From positions 54,275-118,274 of the forward strand of contig CDMY01000329.1 in NCBI GenBank assembly GCA_001179505.1: a stretch of DNA of 64,000 nucleotides. Reading direction: 5' to 3'. Both the position numbers and the translations under genes were made by a program. Positions 23,555 to 35,306 of this stretch are shown one piece after another; within the stretch, counting starts at the first letter, position 1, and each line of letters opens with the position of its first letter. This stretch comes from Vitrella brassicaformis. Its lineage: Eukaryota > Sar > Vitrellaceae. The notes under the pieces were generated by a model, which saw nothing but the letters and a program-made list of their open reading frames with translations, did no database searches and was not told where the DNA came from.

Positions 23555-25258
23555 ATGTCTGAGAATCTGATTGACGGCAAGAAGACGGCGCAGGACATCC
23601 GCAATGAGGTCAAGGCGGAGGTTGAGAAAATGGTGGCGGAGCACAACCAGCACCCCAAGCTGTCCGTCATCCTCGTGGGCGGCAGGAGGGACAGCAGCAC
23701 CTACGTCGGTCAGTAAGATAGGGATGGACGACCACAGATCGACGAGGAAGTCCGGAGGGGAAATCCACCGATGTGTATGTGTGTGTGTTTTGGTTAGGGA
23801 TGAAGGAGAGGGCGTGCAAGGAGTGCGGCATTGAGAGTGAGGTGATTCGCATGCCCGACACGGTCAGCCAGGCGGAGGTCATGGACAAGGTGCGCGAGCT
23901 CAATGCTGACCCAAACGTCGACGGCATCCTCGTACAGGTAAGGAAGGTGGGACCACCACGACAGACAGACAATCAGGCAGACAGTCAGGCAGACAGTCAG
24001 ATGGACGTCATTCATTCATTCATTCATTCATTTCTTGTGTGCGTGCATTGTGTGAATCGATCAGTTGCCGCTGCCCTCCCACATGGTGGAGCGTGAAGTG
24101 CTCGAGCTCATCGGTAGGAAGGCCAGGCGACACGACACACGCGATGGAAGAGCTAGACAATGAGTGAGTGGATGTGTGTCGGCCAGATTGGTTCAAGGAC
24201 GTGGATGGCCTCCACCCACTCAACGTCGGCAACCTGGGTACGTAAGTGTGGTGTGCACAAGTCAAGTGACCGACACACAATTGAATGCACAGATTCGTAT
24301 TGCACATGCCCTTATCTGTCTGTCTGTCTGTGTGGTGTGTCAGCTCTTCGCGACCACACGCCGATGTTCAAGCCGTGCACAGCTGAGGGCTGCATCGAGC
24401 TGCTGCGGCGCTACAACGTCAAGATGTCGGGCGCCGACGCTGTCGTGGTCGGCCGCAGCAACATTGTCGGCATGCCCATATCACTCCTCCTGCAGGTGAG
24501 AGGGTGAGGGGGGATGAAAGGGGTGGGTGGGCACATCCATCGATTGACTCATCCATTCATCCACTCATTTAATGTGTGTGGTGGGTGGTGGGTGGGTGGT
24601 TCAGCAAGAGAATGCGACAGTGACGATGTGCCACTCGCGGACTAAAGACCTCCCTGGACAGTGCAGAAAAGCAGGTCGGGTCGGTGGGCTCAATGGAACC
24701 ACACATCACACTTCACACATCACACGCATGGCTCTTCCTGCTGCTGGTCGGCTGTGCTGCATGCACTGCAGACATCATAGTGGCTGCGATCGGCAAGGCC
24801 AATTTCATCAAGGGCGACTGGGTCAAGGACGGTGCGGTCATCATTGATGTCGGCATCAACGGCGTCGACGACCCCACCTCAGCCAAGGGATACAGACTCG
24901 TCGGAGGTACCTACACACCGGTGACACAAACAACGCCTGGCCTGTTCATCCACCCATGGGTGGCTCTCGCCTCGTGTGGTCTGTCTGTCTGTCTGTTTGT
25001 GAAGATGTTGATTTCGAGGAGTGCAAAGGCAAGGCCAAACTCATCACGCCTGTGCCAGGTGGGTGGGTGGGTCAGACAGCCATCCACCGCTCACATGTGT
25101 ATATGGCCAGCCACACGGGTGTGTGTGTGTGTGCGTGTGTGTGTCAATAATAATGATCAGGGGGTGTGGGTCCGATGACGGTGGCCCTGTTGATGAAGAA
25201 TACGGCCAGCTCCAGGCTGTACAAGCTCTCAGCCCCTCAGACCAACGGCACCAAGTAG
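23555..25258 (+). CDS. FolD: Methylenetetrahydrofolate dehydrogenase/cyclohydrolase
   Basis: The bifunctional enzyme interconverts 5,10-methylene-, methenyl- and 10-formyl-tetrahydrofolate using NADP(H). Nine exons, beginning 23555-23708, 23798-23937, 24065-24113, 24187-24237, 24344-24495, 24605-24674 and 24772, close in phase. Signatures: [13 protein letters not shown], giving the catalytic Tyr and Lys in Yxxx[14 protein letters not shown] across a splice; [17 protein letters not shown], substrate binding; [21 protein letters not shown] binding; [10 protein letters not shown]; and [17 protein letters not shown] across the last splice. TAG is at 25256-25258. Length is about 300 residues, normal for the mono-enzyme form, with no C-terminal formate-THF ligase. 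There is no clear targeting peptide (start [10 protein letters not shown]), so the protein is probably cytosolic. Confidence 0.96.
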
Positions 25259-26130
25259 CGCCCCGATGTGTTTGCCTAACTGCCTGACTCTCTTGGTGTG
25301 TCCGTCTGTCTGCATAGCTGTCTATGTGTGTGCCGGGCACGGTGGTGGGTGAGAGAGTGAGTGGGTGTCTGTCTGTCTGTCTGTTTAGTATTTCTCCTGT
25401 CAAGAGGAAACAAAGAGAGGTGGGCGCAGTCTCCCGCCCTCCCCACACGTACGTGTCCGTCAGCTAGGTGCGCTCTGTGGTGTGTGGTGTGGTCCATATG
25501 GTGTGGTGTTGGTCGAGCTGCCCGCCTGCCTGCCTGCCTGTCTGCCTGCCTTACTGGGTCGTTTTTCGTCTGGTGGTTGCTTGCCCCAATGAGTCAGGCT
25601 GGGCGGAGTTCGGACATTCGTGCAATGCAATGCAATACACTTCATTGCCTGATATTGAAGAACTTCAATGTCAAGGACATCGGCACACTGGTATGTACCA
25701 TCAACCAATCAGTCTCTCGTCAACCGATCTCCCTTGGATGGGATGCTTCGTCTGACCTCTGTCCAGAGGGGTGGTGGTTCGGCGGGCGACAAAGTTCGAT
25801 GTGTCCTCACCCACCCAACCGCCATCGAACACAGCAACACATACATACACACATACATACATACATACAGAAGCGACCAAATATCAAAAGTGCACCAGCA
25901 CCGTCTGCCTGCCCTTATGGTGCAACCAGTCTCTCTAAGTCGCCTCGCAGTGGACATCAGATACGTGAGAAGATGCCATGAGACCAAAAATGGGCTGCTG
26001 TAGCATAGCCCCTGCACACGCACTCGACGCCCACCCAGGGACCAAGCAACGGCGGCAGCACCACAAACCGGCCAGCCACAAAACCAAACACCATAAATCT
26101 CTCTCTCTCTCCGCATAGCATACATCTCTC
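25259..26130. other. Convergent intergenic region
   Basis: No gene is supported. TG/TCTG repeats (25296-25390, 25490-25550) give way to ACAT/CA repeats (about 25835-25870) toward the leftward GST gene. Confidence 0.65.
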
Positions 26131-26593
26131 TCAGGGCAGCACCTTGCCCGCCCGCACTGCCTCTGCGACTTGTGTCTTGGCTGTGTTCTCGGCGTATTTG
26201 ACATAGTGGTCGAGCAGCCGCTGTCTGTCCGCCCGTGTGGCGAGGTATGATGGCCGCGATGACACGGCCGCCCACCACCGATGGAAGCGCTCCCAAGTCG
26301 GGTCGGCTGACAATGGGGGGAGCTCAAACCTGCACACGCGTCGCGTCCATGCATCTGTGGATGTGTGAGGGCTTTGAGTGTTGTTGGGCTGGTTGGGTGG
26401 TTTGTTCCTTCCCTTCCTTGCTGACCCTCTGAAGTGTTTGAGTATGTCGAGTCGGTCAACGAAGGGCGTGAGCATGATGTCGACGAGACCGTACATCGAT
26501 CCATCGAAGAAGGGGCCGTCCGCGTCCATCTCCTGCACATGAATGAGTGGACAGACACATGTGTGTGAGAAAGCTGAATGAAGGGATATGTGT

Positions 26594-26628
<35 letters not shown>

Positions 26629-27375
26629 TTACCTGAGTGAGCGTGTAGATTGCGTCTCGGAAGTCGGTTGCCGCCGTATCCTTGTCGTGCATGAGGTAGT
26701 CATAGAAGGGCGGCACACACTTCTTGCTCACATGATCGGCCCTGCAACCACCCACACACATTCAGCACCTGTGGTGATTGAGTCGGCGGCTTGCTCTGTG
26801 TCACTACCACACACACACACACACACACCAGATCCTCTGTCTGGCCCGTCCAAGGGGATCGGTGGGCATCAGCGGCCGCAGCGATGGGTCGGTCGATGCC
26901 GGAAAGGCCTCGTCGATGTACTCAATGCACACGGCAGACTCATAAATGGAGTGGTCTCAATGCCTGCACGGACGCAACACACACGAGTCAGTCAGTGCAG
27001 GGGAAGGAAAGGTACATCCACGCGCATCGTTTGCAGGCTGAATTCGTCACTCTCACCGAATGGCCGGCACCAGCCCTCTGGGATTGATCGCCAGCCACTC
27101 CTTCGTCTTCGCACATGGGCTAACACACACACACACACACACACACCGCACGAGCACACACACGTACGAGCACAGACACAGAGCTCATCCAACGTGACGT
27201 GTCATCCTGGTTGGGTTGCTGCAATCCAGTCCATTCCATGATTCCAGCCATACTTGATCTCGTGAAGAACGTATTTGAGTCCCTTTTCCTCGCACGCCAG
27301 CCATGCCCGCTGTGCAAAGGGGCAGAACCACGATTGGTACAGCTGCAGCGTCTGGTTGCACCCGTTGGCTGCCAT
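26131..27375 (-). CDS. Glutathione S-transferase, omega/lambda-like
   Basis: Cys-type GSTs act as thioltransferases or dehydroascorbate reductases. The ATG at 27373-27375 gives a short N-terminus MAANGCNQTLQLYQSWFCPF. The thioredoxin-fold motif SWFCPFAQRAW carries the catalytic Cys in CPFA (about 27313-27324). It is followed by NPRGLVPAIR (about 27058-27095), the cis-Pro glutathione-binding loop, and YESAVCIEYIDEAFP (about 26900-26945), the Glu-Ser that binds the glutathione gamma-glutamate. The helical C-terminal domain is read from FYDYLMHD, FFDGSMYGLVDIMLTPFVDR and WERFHRWWAAVSSRPS, ending GKVLP and TGA at 26131-26133. About six exons give about 240-260 residues. Family is firm; omega versus lambda/DHAR is not. 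Confidence 0.93.
26601..26625. repeat. (TG)n microsatellite inside the GST gene
   Basis: About twelve TG units on the + strand sit in an intron of a leftward gene. This is opposite to the usual polarity here, where leftward introns show (CA)n on the + strand. Confidence 0.8.
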
Positions 27376-27501
27376 CGGGGAGAAGATCTTGGCGGCTCGC
27401 CAAGCTCGCAAAGTGGGTCGACTCCATTCCCTCCAAACACTCTACACTCTACACTTCTCCAACCACCACTACGTGATCCGCTGCTCGCTGTGTTGCTCCC
27501 C
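27376..27501. promoter_or_regulatory. Shared divergent promoter, GST / HSHP-motif protein
   Basis: Only 126 bp lie between start codons. It contains AGATCT (about 27384-27389), CGGCTCGCC (27393-27401) and, directly adjoining, AAGCTCGCA (27402-27410), a tandem pair of the recurring element. Confidence 0.7.
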
Positions 27502-28384
27502 ATGGCAAGTGTCGTATTTGTGGGCAAGTCCAGCTCATTCACGATTCGCAGCCTCAAGGGCGCTGGGCACGTGCTGCACATCAGCCAGGAGTCGACCTTC
27601 AAGCTCACAGAGACCAGCAACACCTTCCCGTTTTTCGCTGACATCCTGCTGGGGCACATCCACTCGCACCCCACCGGTGGAGGGACGCTCTCGGTGCCGT
27701 GCAGCGGAGGTGGGTCGCTGGTGGTGGTGCTGGGCGATAAGGACTGTGTGTGTGCCGGGGATGGCCATGAGGGTTTGGTGCTGAAGGGCGAGGCCATCAG
27801 CAAGAAGATCGAGGCCGAGAGCCAGAAGGACGGGCTGACCCCTGACGTAGGTGGTGGGGATTTGGTGTTCGAGAGCACACACTCGGTCGACACGGCCAAC
27901 GCCGGCAGGTACCTACCGACCTACGTGCAATGCCATAGATAGTGCACACGCATGTGCTCATCTGTGTGTGTGTCTGTCTGTCTGTCTGTTGGCTCATCCC
28001 ATCCATCGATCCATCAGGGTGATAGTGTCGATGACTGAGGACGTGTTGACCCTGTGCGTGGCCCGCAAGGGTGTGGTCTTTCCGCAGCAGTCGGGCCCCG
28101 CCATCCACGACACACACGTCACCATCAAGGCACACGGCTACACCTCCATCGAGGGCGCCAGCGCCACAACTGATGATGACGGCACCCTGGTCTACGAGGC
28201 GACCATCAAGCCCGACGAGGACCTCACAGTCACGTTCCGCAAACCCGCGGCCGGCGGGGATGCGAGTGCTTCGCTGCTGGCGCCCCCCGCTGCTGCTGGC
28301 GGCAGGGATGAGGCCGAGGTGTCCAATGTGGCCGATCCTGGCGATGATGGCGACGTGGAAGAAGACCTAGAGGGGGAGGTGTGA
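27502..28384 (+). CDS. Unknown protein with JAMM-like HSHP motif
   Basis: Two exons (27502-27908 and 28018-28384) close in phase, giving 257 residues from ATG at 27502 to TGA at 28382-28384. The N-terminal half has LLGHIHSHPTGGGTLSVPC (residues 49-67). The spacing H54-x-H56-x7-S64-x2 matches the zinc site of MPN/JAMM proteases, but position 67 is Cys rather than Asp and the N-terminal extent is short for that domain. A central beta-rich segment includes RVIVSMTEDVLTLCVARKG and VTIKAHGYTSIEGASATTDD, ending in a predicted strand with VTFRKP. The last 45 residues are Ala/Gly-rich and then acidic (DDGDVEEDLEGEV). I do not recognise the protein as a whole. Coding status is firm because of clean splice phases and protein-like composition. 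Confidence 0.85.
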
Positions 28385-30785
28385 TTGATTAGTGTGGGTA
28401 GAGGGAGGATCTGTGTGGTTTTGTGCATAGGATCGGTTCATTCAGATGTCCAGACTGATATGGATGACTGGTCGTCTTGTGTTTTGCGTCGGTGGGTTTG
28501 ATCTTCTCATGAGGGTTGGTTTGTGCGTCGAGTCGACCACAGGGTGTGGTGTGCATATCCGTCATATCCTGAGAGAGAGGATGGAGAGGGAGAACGGACT
28601 GTTCGTCGCCTTGTTTGTCTTTGTGTAGCATTCACTTGTCTCTCTGTCTCTCTCTCTTTTCATCTGCACGTCACTCTGTCCGTTGGTTAGTGTCCGACCC
28701 AGAAAGATGGTGGTCGCCTCGTGTTGTCATAGTAGCTATGACATGCTGCTAGTACGTGTGCTGCCTGCCTTCGATAAATCGATAAGAAGACGCGATGCCA
28801 CCAACACAACGCGCCACTTCAGTCCATTCAGCCAGCCATCCACTGATGGCATTCACTGAATGGTGCACTAGGCAAACACCACCACCCGTCATCCGTCATC
28901 CGTCACACACACGCCCACACACTGAGGCCCGGGTGAGAACAAAACGCAGTGAGGCCTCCCTCCTACCGTATGCACTAAACACCACTCTCACGAAGGCCGC
29001 ACGGACGGCCGCGCACACTCACACGGACACGGACACGCACAAAACCGCGAGGGATAGATTAGATAGGTGGGGAGACAGACGCACATACATAGTACGCGGC
29101 GATGGGGGCGGGACGCAGCGGTGTTGGCTGATCCCTCCTGTCCCCCCACACGCGCGTACCACACTCACACTCACACACGTACACATACACATACACACAC
29201 CTGCTCGCCTGCTCGCCTGCCTAAAAGTTGAACCAGTTCTGTCAGTCAACAAATTGACGTACGTGACACTAGTAATAACACGACGACAGACAGGTGTGTG
29301 TATGTGTGTGTGTATATGCTGTAGAAAAGGCCACAAATGGGATGGGAGAGGGAGGACGGTTCCTAGGCAGGTAAGCCAGACAGACGGCCAGCCAGCCAGC
29401 CCATAAGTACGTCAGCCAGTTAGATAAAGGCGACATGTATGTATGTATGTCTCACTCCCTCTCATGACGCACGGACGGACGCACTCTCCCACTGTGACTG
29501 ACACGCACAGAGGGAAGACGCACCAGACACACACATACACATACACATGCACACTCACATGGATGAGTGGATGCGATAAAGGCGTTGGCTCTCCCCTCTC
29601 GTCTGTCTGTCTGCCTGCCAGCCTGTCTGCTGGCCTGTCTGTCTCCCTTGTGGGTGACCTCCCGTGCAGACGGCCGGATCAAGTGCTGCACCCTTCTACG
29701 CGTCATAGAAGCGTGCATCCATCGCATTTTCTCCGCCAGCCACGAGATGGAGGCCGGCCAGCCATCCGTCCGTCCGTCCGTCACGACAACACAACCCCAA
29801 CCATATGCAGCCAGGCAGGCAGGCAGTTCGAGATGAGCAATAGGGTAGAGAGGTAACCACAGTAGAGAGAGAAGACTTCACCGTAAATGAAATGCTCCCT
29901 CCCTCCCTCTCGCGCGCGCCTGTCTGTCGGTGATAAAATGACATATGGTATGGTCACTATGTGCCTGCGGTAGGCAATCGATGCACTCAGCTCTGAGTAG
30001 TATAAGTAGTGTAGTGTGTGTACGACGGGCGCAGCAGCAGACAGCCCGGCACAGCCACAGATCCCCTCCCCCCGATCAGATCAAAACCCAACCCGAGAAA
30101 TGAACAGTGAACAGCCCCCCCGCACCGCACCCACCCTCACGCAAACCGACATATTGTGATATTCACTCTCTCTCTCTCGCTCTCTCTCCCCCCCTCCACC
30201 ATCACCTGCCTGAGCCCGGCCGTGCCGTGGTGGACTCGCTCACACTCACTTGAAAAAGGGCAGGGCAGCTGACTGGCTGATGTGTTCACACAGGAGGAAC
30301 TACAGGGGTCGTGCAGGCAGCGCCATCCATCCATCCCTCCATCCATCCACATGAAATGCAAGCAATGCGATACGCGTACACGTCAGTCACATACACACGC
30401 ACGCACACACAACACCCACGGACTCACGCACACGCTCGCATGCACGCACTGGCTGACCTACTCATCCATCCATCCATCCATCTCTCCCTCCCTCCCTCAG
30501 GGGGCGGGGCGTGCGTAGCCATACGCAAAAATGAAGAGCATGTTAGTTATGTGCCATGAATAATGGACCCGAGGCATCGGCACGGCACGCCAGCATACGA
30601 ACGAACGGACGCACCTCTGCAAACTTACCAACCAACACATTTATATTCTAAAGTGTGTGGCTCGGCTCGGCCCGCCCCGCCCCGCCCCGCCCCAACCAGT
30701 CAGTCAGAATGTCACCCCACCCCCCAAAGCACCCCGAAACGCACCCACGACTCCCACCCAAACCATTCCGCACTCAGTCAGTCAG
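28385..30785. other. Long convergent intergenic region rich in simple repeats
   Basis: No supported gene in 2.4 kb. The + strand is TG/TC-rich to about 28760, then CA-, CCAT- and CAGA-rich to the MscS gene. This includes a (CATC)n/(CCCT)n stretch near 30463-30499 and a (GCCCC)n run near 30675-30691. The longest frame (28795-29406) is repeat-driven. The right part probably includes MscS 3' UTR. Confidence 0.6.
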
Positions 30786-31732
30786 TCAGTCGGCCTTCTT
30801 GCTCCCAACGGTGTTGCGATTGTCGTCCTGCTGCTGCGACCCCGGTAGGAAGAATGGGCGCACTGACGGGCTGGGGATGAGGTTCTGCATATCCGGGGAG
30901 GGGTTGGGGCTGAGAGAGGTGTTGATGGTGAAGCTCGTCGACGCGACCCGGCTCTGACGGGGGTCGATTCCCTCGCCGTCTGGGGCGGTCTTGGGTGGGC
31001 TGACCGTCATGAGCGGCTGGATGGGCAGGTAGTACTCCATCCCTAGCCTGTCCATCGTCTGCATCAGGTGCCTGCAGCCAGACAGACAAACAAAGACACA
31101 AACCAGTGCATGGCGGCTAGGTGAGTCACGAAGTCGGTGTGTGCTACCCAGACCAGAAAAGTTTAGTTCTCGCAGGGTAGATGTCCCTGTGCTCCGCCCA
31201 GTTGAGCATGTGAGTCACCCACAGGCCAACCTGACCACACAAGACACCACACCACCCACCCAACCAACACACAGACAAACACATACATGGGTGTGGTGTC
31301 CTGGCTGTCTGTCTTGTCGCACCTCCATCGAGTGGTTGGGCTGGATGCTGTAGACATACAGGTCAGGTGGCGGGCTGCTGATCCAGTCCCTTGGGTTGCG
31401 GCAGCAGTACTCGATGACCGCTCGCCGCAGGTCCATGAACTGCTCCATCGACGTCTTGGTCGACAGCTGGAAGAGGATCTCAAACACGGCGGGCGGCGAC
31501 TTGCTCTCGTTGATGATCTTGGCCACGGCCAGCTGGAAGTTCGGCAGCACCAGCTGCTTGTTGTGGATCGTCCTGACACACACGCAACGCAATGCAACGC
31601 AGAGAAGAGGTGAGCGGAGCGGATGGTATGTGTGTCGCTGGGAAGCTAAGCCGGTTTACTCGAATGTGGTGGTCATGACGGAGATGCGCCGGACGTACAT
31701 CGCCACATCGCCGTCCACACTGACGCGATCTG

Positions 31733-31766
<34 letters not shown>

Positions 31767-34700
31767 AATGCGGCCATCCATCCATCCATCCATCCATCCA
31801 ATCGGTCTGTGTGTCACCGACCACCGATGTCGAAGGGATGTTGGATGAAGACAAACACCAGGGAGTCCACAAAGTTCTTGATCGAGTTGCCCAACGCAAA
31901 GGCGACGCCAGCGAAGATGGAGGCGAACCCCAGGATGGTCGTGTACGGGTTGACGCCGAGCAGCCACAGGACGGTTATGATGATGATGCACCACTGCAGC
32001 ATCCACAGGAGCGACTTGACGATGTCGGCGACCGACTCGTCCACCTCCAGTGACTTCAACAGCTGCTTCCGCTCGTTGTACGCCGCCAGCAACGCCGACA
32101 AGAATCGGGAGCGCGTTACGCGACCAGTGCCTGCACCACACACACATCCATCCATCCAGGAATGTGCGTCTGTCTGAGTGTTTGGGTGCGGTGGGGCTCA
32201 CCAGAAGGGTCAAGGAGCAGTAGGAGCCGCTCAGCGTCCTCAGGGTTGGGAATGTAGTGTCGAATGAGCTCGCGGCCGAAGAAGTTGTAAGAAACTGAAC
32301 GCCACGCACGAGCGGATCGGATAGGATGCATTCGTCCGAGGACACGCCCGCAGCCCATTATATCTTAACCTCTCGCCCACTCACTCACCGGGCTGTGGCA
32401 CAAACCCATCCTCGCCCTCGTGCAGGACGGGGGGCATGTTGGAGGGATACCTTCTGAGGATGGCGAAGGACTCCATCGTGATACGGCCCTCCTCTACCAG
32501 CTTGGCCTGCACCTCCAGCAGCTGCGTGAACAGCTGGTTGCCGTACTCCCGCACCTCCCTCTTGCGAGTGATCTCAACACGACCCACACCTGCACACACA
32601 CACATGGATGGATGGATGGGCTGTTTTGGCCCCAGCCCCGCTGACCTCTGAGGTGGAAGCGAATGGGGTGGAGGATGACGTACGATCTGTGGCGCCATGA
32701 TTCCCATGCTGTGGGTGCGGGGCCGCTCAGTCCAATGCCGAGCTGCACCACACCACACCAACCAATGACGCATCTCATGTCATGTCTGTCCGCATGTGCA
32801 TTGACTGCATTGATCCACCCACCTCGCCGCCGATGCTGCTGCCGGCCGATGACCCCACGGCAGGCATCTCGTTGACCACAGCCGCAGAGGCCGGCACGCG
32901 AGAGGTCCAGCCAGTTCCGTGCCTCCTGGCTGCGACGTGGCGGGTGGGGAGTCGCTTGAGGGCCTCAGAAGTGAGCTTCTTATGACGATTGGTGAAGTCG
33001 TAGTAGCCGAGGTGCAGGTGGAGCTCAGGTGCGACTCGGTTGAGTCGCGAGAAGGCCCGCTCCTTCCATACCAGCAGCTGGAGCTGTCTGTTCCGCGTGC
33101 CGTTGCTCTGGATAGACACCCACGTCATGACCAACTCACGGACGATACTCTGATTGATGGAACCAAACACGAACACACACACACACACACACACACAGAG
33201 ATGCATGCGGCCGTCCTGCCATCCGTGAATCCATCCAGCGTCAGACCTACCAGTAGACTCATGATGAAGAGCGAGAGCAGGACGGCCCTCAGCCCCCTGC
33301 GAACGTTCTGCTCGATGTTTCCCATCTGCCCGTCGTCGCGCTTTTGGCAGTTGGACGTGAAGGTCTTGCACGAGAACATCACGGCGTACGCAACCAGAGA
33401 CAGCGAAAACCACAACACACTGAATCAACCAATCAAAAAAGAGGACACACATGAACTAACACGCACGTGTGTGTGTTTGCTGGCGCTCTCTCACCGTGCG
33501 CAGTGTTCGTGGAGCGTCTCTATGATGAGTGACGACGGCAGGTTGGCGTCTGGGTCCACAACCGTCATCATGGCAACCAGCATTCCTGGAGGGAGTACGT
33601 GCAGGCAGGCAGACAGCACACCAACGAGTGGGCTCATGGTAATCAATCCCATCCCACGCACAGATGGCCAGCTCAGCTCCCCTTGGCCTGCCTGACTCGA
33701 CTCACCGAAGCCGATGAAGGAGACCATTCTTGCGACGAGTATGGCGGCGAAGAGGAAGAGCCACTGAGAGGACGGGCTCTGCATGGTCTTTTCGCTGTTC
33801 TCCAGCACCCACCCCATGACGAACAAGGCCACCACACCGAAGAGGTACCACACAAAAGTGCACAGGTTCGGCATCTTGCACACCGACAGGCAACGCTTCA
33901 AGCAATTCGTCGTTCGCTGCATACACACCCACATGCCAACCAACAGATACGCGCCTCCATCTTGGCTCTCCTCCTCCCCGCACCGGCCCACCTTGATCCT
34001 CCTGTTTCGTTCAAAGCTGCCCTCCTCCTCATTGTCAAAGTCTTCCTCTTCCTCCATCAGCTCCATGTCCGTCACACGGTCGGTGGCGCCCCCGGGGAAC
34101 TTGGAATTGCCGGTCCCCTGACGCTTTATGTTCATGAACGACCCCCACCCGACAGTGAAAACTCCCGTGACGCCGCGAGAGACGAGCCCGTTGGCCCCAC
34201 CACCCCCTCCACCTCCACCGTACGATCGGCTCTTGTTGACGTCGGTGCCGTTGTCGAGCATGTCGTCGCCCTGCTGCGACACGCTGTCGTCGAGGTTGTC
34301 ATTGTCGGCGTTCAGGAACCCCACACGGCTGGTGTTCTGCTGCTCACGCTCACTGGCGAACTCGGCGGCGGTGCCGATGCCGAACGAGGGGCTGGTGATC
34401 TGCAGGCTGGTCAGCCCATTGCTGACGTGCTTCTCCACCATATCCGCTGTGGGTGTGTCCTTCTCCTCAGCCTCCTGGCCCCCCGCTGCGGCCCCTGTGG
34501 GGTCCGTCCCGTTGGTGGGTGTGTGGGGAGCGGGGGATGGTGGGGGCGAGGGGCGCTTCACGGGTTCGCTTAGAGTCGGAGGAGCGAGGTTCTGCGGCCT
34601 TTGCTGCGCATTGGGCGTATTGGGGGTCCCCTTGGGTGTGCCGGGCCGCGTGCCGTTCCTGGTCTTGTTGCGGGTGCCCGGCTTGCCGGTGGTGCTGCTG

Positions 34701-35116
34701 GTGCTGGTGCGCCGCTCGAGCTCGGTGTCGGTGTCAGGTGGGAAGGGGCGAGTGGAGGTGCCCTCGGCCAAATGACGGGTGATCTGCCTCAAAACCCGCA
34801 CACGCTCCCACCTGCACACCAAACACACACATACAGCAGACAAGGGGAGTGAGTGAGTGTCAATCAAAAGTGTGTCCGTCGGTCCGGCGGATGTGGTGTG
34901 GTGTGGCGGTGGTGGTGTTGTCCGTTCATGACAGTCACTTACTCCTTCTGCGGGTCCCGGTCGATGAAGGGCTTGCTGACATTCTCCAGCACCTCTGCAA
35001 GGCATCCGTACACACATATAAGGTTATGACAGATGTGTCCGGAGCTCGGTGTACGGGTGTCCGGTGAGCCTCTCGCATCATCTGTTCGCACCGTCAGAGT
35101 CGAACGCCTTGGCCAT
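30786..35116 (-). CDS. MscS-type mechanosensitive ion channel
   Basis: MscS-like channels open on membrane tension and release ions during osmotic shock. The first exon encodes MAKAFDSD (ATG at 35114-35116) and splices to EVLENVSKPFIDRDPQKEW, the start that keeps frame best. A long, probably cytosolic, disordered region follows (about 33960-34800): Thr/Pro-rich, Asn/Asp-rich, with eight consecutive Gly (about 34200-34225). Hydrophobic helices: CTFVWYLFGVVALFVMGWVL, WLFLFAAILVARMVSFIGF, VLWFSLSLVAYAVMFSC, RAVLLSLFIMSLL and CIIIITVLWLLG. The pore helix and after, FAGVAFALGNSIKNFVDSLV and IQHPFDIGGR (about 31815-31930), is the MscS family signature, as in plant MSL proteins. The C-terminal beta domain follows (VRRISVMTTTF), then a cytosolic tail to TGA at 30786-30788. 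There are about 12 exons; membrane (plasma, plastid or vacuole) is unknown. Confidence 0.93.
31776..31800. repeat. (CATC)n microsatellite in MscS intron
   Basis: Six tandem CATC units follow (CA)n-(GA)n. On the coding strand this reads (GATG)n then (TC)n(TG)n before the acceptor. Confidence 0.85.
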
Positions 35117-35306
35117 TCTGTCGGAATGGATCTCACAAGACCACACCTGGCTCACTCGAGGACCAGGAAGTCACTCCTTTGCCGCGCGCTGCCGGCGAGA
35201 GTGAAGGCGGTGAGAGGGCGAGAGATCTATCGCTCGCTGATCACCGGCAGCTTCGGCGTCGACAGGATCCTCCCCTTGTGCAGTAGCACACGCGCGCGGC
35301 GCTGCG
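35117..35306. promoter_or_regulatory. Shared divergent promoter, MscS channel / CRYZL1-like
   Basis: This 190-bp interval lies between outward-facing starts. It contains AGATCT (35223-35228) followed closely by GCTCGC (35232-35237). Confidence 0.6.

Noticed and set aside
28795-29406. 203-codon rightward frame in the interval before MscS
   Set aside because: It is built from Thr/His codons of CA-rich repeats and lies in sequence with leftward-transcript polarity.
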